Shown: piece by piece, positions 58,395 through 64,000 of the stretch | How the letters are laid out: every line of letters starts with the position of its first letter | Position numbering within the stretch: the first letter of the stretch is position 1 | Origin: Paludibacteraceae bacterium | Lineage (GTDB): Bacteria > Bacteroidota > Bacteroidia > Bacteroidales > Paludibacteraceae | Assembly (NCBI GenBank): GCA_017550335.1 | Contig: JAFZPM010000026.1 | Coordinates: 1-64,000 of the forward strand | Length of the DNA: 64,000 nucleotides | Direction of reading: 5' to 3' | Translations under genes and position numbers: made by a program | The notes under the pieces: generated by a model | Database searches by the model: none | The model's input: the letters and a program-made list of their open reading frames with translations, nothing else | What the model was told of the DNA's origin: nothing

Positions 58395-59338
58395 TATCCG
58401 AATCTCTTAGCTGTAGGAGGATATGAAACAACATCTAAACCAAAGCCCTTTTCTTTCTCTGTTTTTTTATATTTCTCATTTGTTGGGAAGTATGTTCTTA
58501 ACCAATTTTCATCATGCTCAACATTTGAGATGATGTTCTGCATTTCCGAAGATAGTGATTGCTTTTTATAAGCATCTAACGACGATAAAACATTATTGTT
58601 GGAATTACCTGGATCTATTAATGAAAAATTTTCATTAGTAACATTGTCAGCTATATATTGCATTGCGTGTTTAAGTCTTGACCACAAATCATTACAACCA
58701 GTATATTTTTCGAATGCTTTAATTACAAATAATTCTATCATAAATGATTTATAGTCTTTGTTCAATCTTTTTTTCCAAATTTTCAATAATCGGATTATAT
58801 CTCGTTCTGATTTTTTCCCCTCTATATTCTCTATTTGAGCCCTTATATTTGTTTTTGTCCATGTGCCCTTCTTAAATCCCCAATGGTCTTCGTTAAAATA
58901 CAAATTTAAATCATTGGTTTCCCTGTATTCATATAGATTCACCTCACGTCCTGGCACAACATCTATCTGAATTTGATCTCCATCTTCATCTTTATTGAAT
59001 GTAATTCCAACAGACACCTTCTGTTTGATGACTTTTGCCAAATTTCTCTTATCATACTTTTCATAAAGGAAATCATGTACATCGTCAATCATTTCTTGAA
59101 GAGTACTAAAAGAATTCTTCTTAAACGGAACAACAACATCCATATCGAACTTAATATTCGTTGCTGTATGTTTTGCAAACGAACCAGAAATAAAGACATT
59201 ATAAATGTCTGACCCATAGTGTTCTTCAATGGCTCCTTCTATTTCAATACGTTTTCTTTTGTACTTGTCTACCAACGTTTGAATCTTACTCATCTTATGA
59301 GTTTCCAAGACCTCATTTAAATATTCACTTTTTTTCAT
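58394..59338 (-). CDS. CD-NTase (cGAS-like oligonucleotide cyclase) of a CBASS-like system
   Basis: 314 residues from the ATG at 59338, chosen over a longer frame because MKKSEYLNEVLE begins the family's first helix. The nucleotidyltransferase motif GSFAKHT (52-58) is followed by FDMDVVVPF with Asp65 and Asp67, and the third Asp126 in QIDVVPGREV. It should make a cyclic di- or oligonucleotide on phage infection. The protein ends AKRFG; a terminal Gly is what Cap2 needs for conjugation. First gene of the operon with cap2, cap3 and DUF6602. A 6-bp inverted repeat lies upstream (59394-59408). Confidence 0.85.
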   Translation of the reverse strand: MKKSEYLNEVLETHKMSKIQTLVDKYKRKRIEIEGAIEEHYGSDIYNVFISGSFAKHTATNIKFDMDVVVPFKKNSFSTLQEMIDDVHDFLYEKYDKRNLAKVIKQKVSVGITFNKDEDGDQIQIDVVPGREVNLYEYRETNDLNLYFNEDHWGFKKGTWTKTNIRAQIENIEGKKSERDIIRLLKIWKKRLNKDYKSFMIELFVIKAFEKYTGCNDLWSRLKHAMQYIADNVTNENFSLIDPGNSNNNVLSSLDAYKKQSLSSEMQNIISNVEHDENWLRTYFPTNEKYKKTEKEKGFGLDVVSYPPTAKRFG

Positions 59339-59393
59339 AAAAAATATTTTAATACAATTTAGATTATACAAAGAATGTGCCAATATAAGAAAT

Positions 59394-59408
59394 GAGACAA
59401 AATGTCTC
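59394..59408. promoter_or_regulatory. Small palindrome upstream of the CD-NTase operon
   Basis: GAGACA-AAA-TGTCTC, a perfect 6-bp inverted repeat 56 bp before the CD-NTase ATG; it may be an operator. The rest of 59409-59659 holds no convincing gene. Confidence 0.35.
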
Positions 59409-59659
59409 TGTTTTTAAAGGCTCTTTTATGTCAAATTGACGGATGTTTGATATGCCACTTGTCAGTATTTACAATGACTTCTTCTTTATTTCATTTGCAA
59501 CCTGTTAAAATCTCCCAAGCAAACATGAAAAAATCAGATGGAATAATTCATGCCACTTCGTTGTATATAATTAACCCTCCTACCTGCCTACCCGCAAATA
59601 CGAACAATATTTGTTCAACGGGTTGCGAAGGGGAAGTCTTTTTGCGACATTTACTATGT

Positions 59660-59749
59660 TTGCCTATGTTTTAGAAAGAAAATGGTCGAAAGTTGCCTAT
59701 GTTTTAGAAGAAAAATGGTCGAAAGTTGCCTATGTTTTGGAAAGAATTT
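59660..59749. repeat. 33-bp tandem repeat (2.7 copies) upstream of the ATPase gene
   Basis: The unit starting TTGCCTATGTTTTAGAA begins at 59660, 59693 and 59726 (third copy partial, ending near 59749). Copies differ by one or two bases. The array ends 34 bp before the ATPase ATG, so it may be a regulator-binding array. It can also be read as an open frame with an 11-residue repeat (AYVLERKWSKV), which I judge accidental. Confidence 0.75.
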
Positions 59750-59783
59750 TATATATTTGTCTCGGTGTATCAATTGATTAGAT

Positions 59784-61142
59784 ATGTTTAATAGAAGTTT
59801 AATTTTACAGCTGAGGAAGTGGCGTGAAAATGTAAATCGGAAGCCATTGGTTCTTAGGGGAGCCAGACAGGTGGGGAAAACTACATTGGTCAAGGAATTT
59901 GGCAAAGAGTTTGATGCGTTTATATCATTGAATCTAGAGAAGGATGATGCCGACGTGTTCAGAAGATTCTCCAAAGTGGAAGATGTGTGGCAATATGTAT
60001 GCATGAAGCATCATTTGGTGCAAGACAGAAATAAAAAAACACTTTTGTTCATAGATGAGATTCAAGAGGAACCTTCGGCGGTGGCAATGCTTCGTTATTT
60101 TTATGAGGATATGCCGTGGGTCTATGTAATAGCGGCAGGAAGCAGATTGCAAAGCCTGACAAACAAACACCTCTCTTTCCCTGTGGGTAGGGTGGAGTAT
60201 CTGACGTTGCGTCCTTTTTCCTTCGTTGAATATATAGAAGCGAAAGAGGGTTCTGAATGGGCAGATATGATTCGCAACGTTTCTGTGCCAGAAATGTTGC
60301 ATGAGGGTATGATAGCTTCGTTCAACAAGTATGCTTTGATAGGGGGGATGCCGGAAGCGGTGTCTGAATATATTCAAACGAATGATGTGGAGCGTTTGTC
60401 ACGTATCTTCAATTCATTGCTTAAGGGATATAATGAGGATGCGGAGAAGTTTGTGAAAAGTGAAGATCAGGTGAAGATTTTAAGGCATGTATTGTCCACT
60501 GCATGGTATTCCGCCGCGGAAACAATCACCTTTGACAAATTTGGAAACAGCAGTTACACATCCACCCAGATACATGATGCGATGGATATATTGGAACGGG
60601 CATTTATTCTTTCGTTGGATTATCCTGTGACGGCAACTACTGCTCCTGCAATACCGGCCAAACGTCGTTCACCCAAATTGATGATGGTGGACAATGGTTT
60701 GACCAACTTCATCGTTGGCATTCAGTTGGAATATCTTAAGAATATAGATTTGCTGGATACCTGGCGTGGCCGAGCTGCAGAACATATTGTGGCACAGGAA
60801 CTTCGCACCGTGTTAGATGCTCATTATAGAGAAAATCAATTTTTCTGGGTGCGAGAAAAAAAAGGAACGTCTGCCGAGGTGGATTTTATTTGGCAGTATG
60901 GCAACAGCATAATACCAATAGAGGTAAAGGCAGGAACCAATGCTCATCTCAAGTCAATTCATGCATTTGTGAACAACAGTGACCATCTCGTTACCGCAAT
61001 TAGGATTTGGAGTGGCGAATATAATGTGCAGGATATAGCCACTCCAGCACCGGAATGTAAACCATTCCGTCTTATCAATCTTCCTTTCTATTACGTCGGG
61101 CAGATTGACAAAATCATAGAAAGAAATATCTATGGGTTGTAG
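59784..61142 (+). CDS. AAA_14/DUF4143 ATPase
   Basis: 452 residues. Walker A GARQVGKTT (26-34) and Walker B TLLFIDEIQ (85-93) in an AAA_14 domain; the C-terminal DUF4143 domain carries AEVDFIW and PIEVKAG, a PD-(D/E)xK-like pattern (Asp ... Glu-x-Lys). Proteins of this type are abundant and variable in Bacteroidota and their role is unknown, though they often sit in accessory islands. The gene is AT-rich and lies inside the repeat-bounded region. The stop codon lies within a 28-bp palindrome. Confidence 0.85.
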   Translation: MFNRSLILQLRKWRENVNRKPLVLRGARQVGKTTLVKEFGKEFDAFISLNLEKDDADVFRRFSKVEDVWQYVCMKHHLVQDRNKKTLLFIDEIQEEPSAVAMLRYFYEDMPWVYVIAAGSRLQSLTNKHLSFPVGRVEYLTLRPFSFVEYIEAKEGSEWADMIRNVSVPEMLHEGMIASFNKYALIGGMPEAVSEYIQTNDVERLSRIFNSLLKGYNEDAEKFVKSEDQVKILRHVLSTAWYSAAETITFDKFGNSSYTSTQIHDAMDILERAFILSLDYPVTATTAPAIPAKRRSPKLMMVDNGLTNFIVGIQLEYLKNIDLLDTWRGRAAEHIVAQELRTVLDAHYRENQFFWVREKKGTSAEVDFIWQYGNSIIPIEVKAGTNAHLKSIHAFVNNSDHLVTAIRIWSGEYNVQDIATPAPECKPFRLINLPFYYVGQIDKIIERNIYGL

Positions 61143-61166
61143 AGACGCACGGCCGTGCGTCTCTAC
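61139..61166. repeat. 28-bp perfect palindrome overlapping the ATPase stop codon
   Basis: GTAGAGACGCACGG / CCGTGCGTCTCTAC, 14-bp arms without a loop. It begins one base before the ATPase stop codon TAG. The sequence resembles a dispersed palindrome seen in many bacterial genomes and may act as a transcript end. Confidence 0.75.
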
Positions 61167-61215
61167 ACGTGACCCGTGATATATCGTCGTAAAATTCGCG
61201 ACAAATAATCACAAA

Positions 61216-61240
61216 AAACGACGCGAAATCCGCGTCGTTT
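61216..61240 (-). terminator. Terminator of the nitrogenase-like operon
   Basis: 10-bp stem AAACGACGCG / CGCGTCGTTT with a 5-nt loop; on the minus strand a run of T follows. It lies 38 bp after the stop of the gene at 61278. Confidence 0.85.
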
Positions 61241-61277
61241 CCTGCAAACCGAAGATTGTTTGTGAAATAAATGAATC

Positions 61278-61438
61278 CTAATTGAAGCGTTGCACCGCCA
61301 CGGTGTAGATGTCCTCGATCAGACGGATGCCGCCCGTGTAGCCTACGTAGAAATCGTCGAAGACCACCTTGTCCAGCACGGGCCATGAGATGTTCAGGTA
61401 GTTGCCCTTGAGCTTCTCCGTCACCTCCTTCTCGTAGT
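61278..61438. repeat. Direct repeat, right copy (3' end of the nitrogenase-like gene)
   Basis: 161 bp that match 53669-53829 at all but two positions. Identity stops at 61438/53829. Together with the related terminators, the copies bracket about 7.4 kb. Confidence 0.88.
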
Positions 61439-62576
61439 AACCGCCTAAGACCAACGGATAGCCGTGGTAGTCGTGGCTCTTGATCTCCTCGTGGATCTTG
61501 AACCCGTCCGTCTCGAAGGCGACATCGGCCTTGATACCGTAGTTGAGGTTCTGGAACTCCGCCGCGATCGCTTCGTGATGCTCCTTCGGCGTGTCGTCCG
61601 TGACGAACTGCTTGGCGGGGATCAACCCTAAATCGTTCACCAGGAACTTCGTAATCGCCAATGAATATTGGGCGTCCGCCACCACCGTGAATTGCTTGTT
61701 GATCACACGGTTCTCCAAGAACAGATCCGCATAGCGGGAGATCAGGTAGTAGAAGTAATCCTCATGCTTCTTGATGACCTCCTCCACCTTCGCTTCGTCG
61801 ACGTGGGCGAATTTACCCACCTCACGCAGGAACTTGCCTGTCTCGGTGGCGCCGATCGGCAACACAGGGTAGTGAAGGTATGGAATGTCCAACTTCTTCT
61901 CCATGGTCTTCATGTTCTTCAGGCCCACCCATGGGGAGACCAGCAGGTTGAACTCCGCCTCGGGTATCTTGTTGATGTTCTCGATGCCACGCTGGTAGCC
62001 GAAGATGGTGTTGGGCGTCAAACCGATCTCACGCAAGAGGTTCTCCAACTCACGGATGTTGCCGAGCCAGAAGAGGTCTTGGTAGGGCACGTCCGCCCAG
62101 AGGTTCACCAGCCCCTTCTGCTTCTTGTCGGACTTTTGAAGGTATTGCGTGACGATCGCCTCCACCACCTGCTCATGACCTTTGTAGTTGTTGCCCTTGA
62201 AGCCTGCCGTGGGTGCGAAAACCACCGGTTTGTCAGCGTCCGCGAATCGGGAGACTATCTCCGCCGCATCGTCGCCCACGATCTCAGGGATACACCCTGT
62301 GAGGACGACGTAGAGGTCCGCGTCGATCACCTTCAGCGCATTGGCGATGGTGGTCTCCAGTTTCTTCACGCCTCCGAAGACCACATCCTTCTCGTTGATG
62401 GAAGTGCAGGGGAAGATCTGTGGAGAGAGGTAGCCCGAACTACCTGTCGTGTCGGACAGCTTCTGCGCACAGCCCGGACCCGAATGGAGCACGGGGCAGG
62501 CACGGTCTATCGCCTGGACGGTCTGCATCGCCGCCAAAGCACATTTGTATCGTTGTTTGTCTAATATCTTTGCCAT
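61278..62576 (-). CDS. Nitrogenase component 1-like subunit (K-type position)
   Basis: 432 residues, shorter than true NifK (about 460-520). Family Cys motifs are present: CALAAMQTVQAIDRACPVLHSGPGCA, given in pieces as IDRACPVLHSGPGCAQ and FPCTSINEKDVVFGG, then LTGCIPEIVGDDAAEI. These are the places of the P-cluster Cys, so an iron-sulfur cluster is expected. It is one base past the upstream subunit: its ATG (62576) shares an A with that gene's TAA. Nitrogenase-like component 1 proteins reduce nitrogen, protochlorophyllide, chlorins, F430 precursors or methylthio compounds; the substrate here is unknown. The last ~160 bp are duplicated at 53.7 kb. Confidence 0.82.
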   Translation of the reverse strand: MAKILDKQRYKCALAAMQTVQAIDRACPVLHSGPGCAQKLSDTTGSSGYLSPQIFPCTSINEKDVVFGGVKKLETTIANALKVIDADLYVVLTGCIPEIVGDDAAEIVSRFADADKPVVFAPTAGFKGNNYKGHEQVVEAIVTQYLQKSDKKQKGLVNLWADVPYQDLFWLGNIRELENLLREIGLTPNTIFGYQRGIENINKIPEAEFNLLVSPWVGLKNMKTMEKKLDIPYLHYPVLPIGATETGKFLREVGKFAHVDEAKVEEVIKKHEDYFYYLISRYADLFLENRVINKQFTVVADAQYSLAITKFLVNDLGLIPAKQFVTDDTPKEHHEAIAAEFQNLNYGIKADVAFETDGFKIHEEIKSHDYHGYPLVLGGYYEKEVTEKLKGNYLNISWPVLDKVVFDDFYVGYTGGIRLIEDIYTVAVQRFN

Positions 62577-64000
62577 TATTTTATCTCCTCAAAAAATTTA
62601 TCAACCTTCTGTTCGTACCACCACTGCGTGTAAGGGAGTTTCGTGCGCAACGCGAGGTTCTTCTCGAAGCTGCGGTTCCTTACCGTGTCAAGTACTGAAT
62701 TCGCGAATTCCAAAGTGTGTTTGTAGCCGAAGATCATGTATTCGTCCGCCACGTAAATGGCTGGTGTTCCGTTCTTGATCGCCCAGACGGTGGAGCCCGG
62801 GTGGCGGGAAAGGTACATGTCTGGCTTGTACTTGTTGAGGATGTTCATCACCTCGTAGTTCTGTTGGTCGGCCACCGATGTCTCGAAGTCTATGTTGTTG
62901 TCTAACAAGTACTTCATGGAAGGGGGAACGTCTCCGTTCTCGTATTTCTTGTCGTAGTGCCAAGCCAATGCCCAGACCACCTTGATGCCTAGTTCGTTCA
63001 GCACTCTGGAGACCTCGAAGGTGTAGCCCGGACCCATGCCCAACACGGCGGTCAGTCCGTTCAGCTCCTTCTTCACCTCCTCGATCTTAGGGAGGTAGAT
63101 GGCTCGTTGCTCCTGAATGTATTTCTCTATTTTATCCTCCCGGTGGGTCACCTTCCCGATCTCACGCAGCCATGTCTCGAAGCCTGTGATACCGCACTGG
63201 TTGATGCTGCGCACGTAAGGCACGCCGTACTTCTCCTCCAAGGCGTTGCCTAGGTAGTTGCCCAAGGTGCCGCAGATGCAGGTGGTGGCCAGGCTCTCCG
63301 ACAGGTGCGAAAGCTCCTCTACCGTTGAGTTGCAGTAAAGGAAGACAGGGTCGAGGTCGAACTGCTTGAACATCTCGATGATCTCAGGGCGGGCCGACTC
63401 GAAGAAGTTCTTGAAGTTGATCTTGTTCGTCTTCACCCCCGGACGAGGCTTCTGCACGATGGATTGCAGGACGGCGTGGTCGGAGATGTCGAAGCCGGTC
63501 GCCCATATCTTCGACTTGAAGCCCTCGCAATGCACCGCCACGACTGGCACGTCGATCTCAGCCTTCACATCATCCACGATGCTGTCGATGTCCTCACCGA
63601 TGATGCCCGTGGCGCAGGAGCTGGAGACGAAGATCGCCTTCGGTTGGTAACGATGGTAGGTCTCCAGGATGATCTTCCTGAGGCTTTCCGTCGAGCCGAA
63701 GATCGTGTCCTTCTCGTTCATGTCCGTGCCGACGTACACGGTGTTGGATGTGACGCCACGTTTCTTGGCCATCACCTTCGACATGTAGTAGCTGACGGAA
63801 CTGGTGACCGAACAGCCCGAAGGCCCGTGGTGGATGATTGCCACGTCACGGATACCCGCCAATTGGCTCAAGCCACAGAGCGAAAGGCAGGTGCTGGATT
63901 GGGAGAAACATCGCGCGCACCCTTTCAGCGTGCCGCATTCCGACTTCTCCGCTAAGTCTTTTAATGATCCGATGTAGCCGGTGATGGAACCGATACGGTT
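62576..64000 (-). CDS. Nitrogenase component 1-like subunit (D-type position), 5' end beyond the window
   Basis: 474 residues are visible, and the frame stays open to the right edge. The N-terminal visible part is Cys-rich: ECGTLKGCARCFSQSSTC and LSLCGLSQLAG, followed by HHGPSGCSVTSSVSYY and VSSSCATGIIGEDI, matching cluster-ligand positions of NifD. Further on come SINQCGITGFETWLREIG, VLGMGPGYTFEVS and the C-terminal ADEYMIFGYKHTLEFA. It overlaps the next subunit by one base, so both are made together. The expected nifH-like reductase gene is not in the window and would lie beyond the edge. Confidence 0.82.
   Translation of the reverse strand, partial: NRIGSITGYIGSLKDLAEKSECGTLKGCARCFSQSSTCLSLCGLSQLAGIRDVAIIHHGPSGCSVTSSVSYYMSKVMAKKRGVTSNTVYVGTDMNEKDTIFGSTESLRKIILETYHRYQPKAIFVSSSCATGIIGEDIDSIVDDVKAEIDVPVVAVHCEGFKSKIWATGFDISDHAVLQSIVQKPRPGVKTNKINFKNFFESARPEIIEMFKQFDLDPVFLYCNSTVEELSHLSESLATTCICGTLGNYLGNALEEKYGVPYVRSINQCGITGFETWLREIGKVTHREDKIEKYIQEQRAIYLPKIEEVKKELNGLTAVLGMGPGYTFEVSRVLNELGIKVVWALAWHYDKKYENGDVPPSMKYLLDNNIDFETSVADQQNYEVMNILNKYKPDMYLSRHPGSTVWAIKNGTPAIYVADEYMIFGYKHTLEFANSVLDTVRNRSFEKNLALRTKLPYTQWWYEQKVDKFFEEIK

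Noticed and set aside
59402..59674. 90-codon plus-strand open frame upstream of the ATPase gene
   Set aside because: No recognisable domain, odd composition (many Cys and Leu), and it ends inside the 33-bp tandem repeat. It most likely is spacer.
59660..59749. CRISPR array
   Set aside because: Repeats are back to back without spacers, so this is a plain tandem repeat.
53603..61438. Integrase or transposase within the island
   Set aside because: None of the open frames between the repeats shows a tyrosine or serine recombinase or DDE signature, so autonomous mobility is not supported.
61278..64000. True nifDK nitrogenase
   Set aside because: Subunits are shorter, the Cys-rich N-terminus differs from NifD and no nifH, E, N or B is visible. 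I use the broader name.
1..64000. tRNA, rRNA or tmRNA genes
   Set aside because: I looked through the intergenic gaps and found no cloverleaf with a TTC arm or rRNA-like stretch.

Overview
The window looks like a chromosomal segment from a member of the Bacteroidota, most likely order Bacteroidales. Supporting signs are a PorQ-family type IX secretion (T9SS) protein together with T9SS-type C-terminal sorting domains, DUF4295 encoded with ribosomal proteins L33 and L28, FabK as enoyl-ACP reductase, DUF4783 beside nadC, the porQ-cmk-ispH gene order, and promoters matching the Bacteroidetes pattern (TTG, about 20 bp, TAnnTTTG) with weak Shine-Dalgarno signals. I cannot name the genus. Most of the window is moderately GC-rich; about 52.7-61.1 kb is visibly AT-rich.

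Layout. 0-5 kb: start of a cardiolipin synthase, then a compact minus-strand operon hipB-hipA-LOG-(sacsin-like GHKL ATPase) with its own promoter and a possible HipB operator. 5-9.6 kb: a polysaccharide flippase and a secreted M6 metalloprotease. 9.8-18.2 kb: fatty-acid synthesis (fabH-fabK-fabF, and fabD in a separate nadC-nuclease-fabD cluster) around a membrane-bound LytTR regulator, rlmH and an intergenic repeat family. 18.2-24.6 kb: two lipoproteins, the rpmB-rpmG-DUF4295 operon, cinA, a PagL-like outer-membrane protein, slyD and aroC. 24.8-32.2 kb: a 1,249-residue sensor kinase followed by porQ-cmk-ispH-pfkA. 32.4-45 kb: a degenerate SGNH protein and one 11.7-kb gene for a roughly 3,890-residue, HYR-repeat, T9SS type B surface protein. 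45-52.7 kb: WYL regulator, HIRAN protein, SDR, LysR regulator, ung, amidohydrolase, cysK and a PatB-type C-S lyase. 61.3-64 kb: two adjacent nitrogenase component 1-like subunits, the second cut by the window edge.

The most interesting part is 53.6-61.4 kb. A tight four-gene operon (minus strand) encodes a CD-NTase (cGAS-like nucleotidyltransferase) ending in Gly, an E2-E1 fusion (Cap2-like), a JAMM protease (Cap3-like) and a DUF6602-type protein with an E-D-ExK nuclease signature. This is the core of a type II CBASS anti-phage system with an effector candidate that has no nucleotide sensor I can recognise. It converges on an AbiC-like two-TM gene and lies next to an AAA/DUF4143 ATPase. The region is bracketed by a direct repeat of the last ~160 bp of the nitrogenase-like gene plus its terminator. 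The two copies differ by only two substitutions in coding sequence, both synonymous, but more in the flank. That pattern suggests an integrated defence island that supplied a replacement 3' end to its target gene. No integrase is visible.
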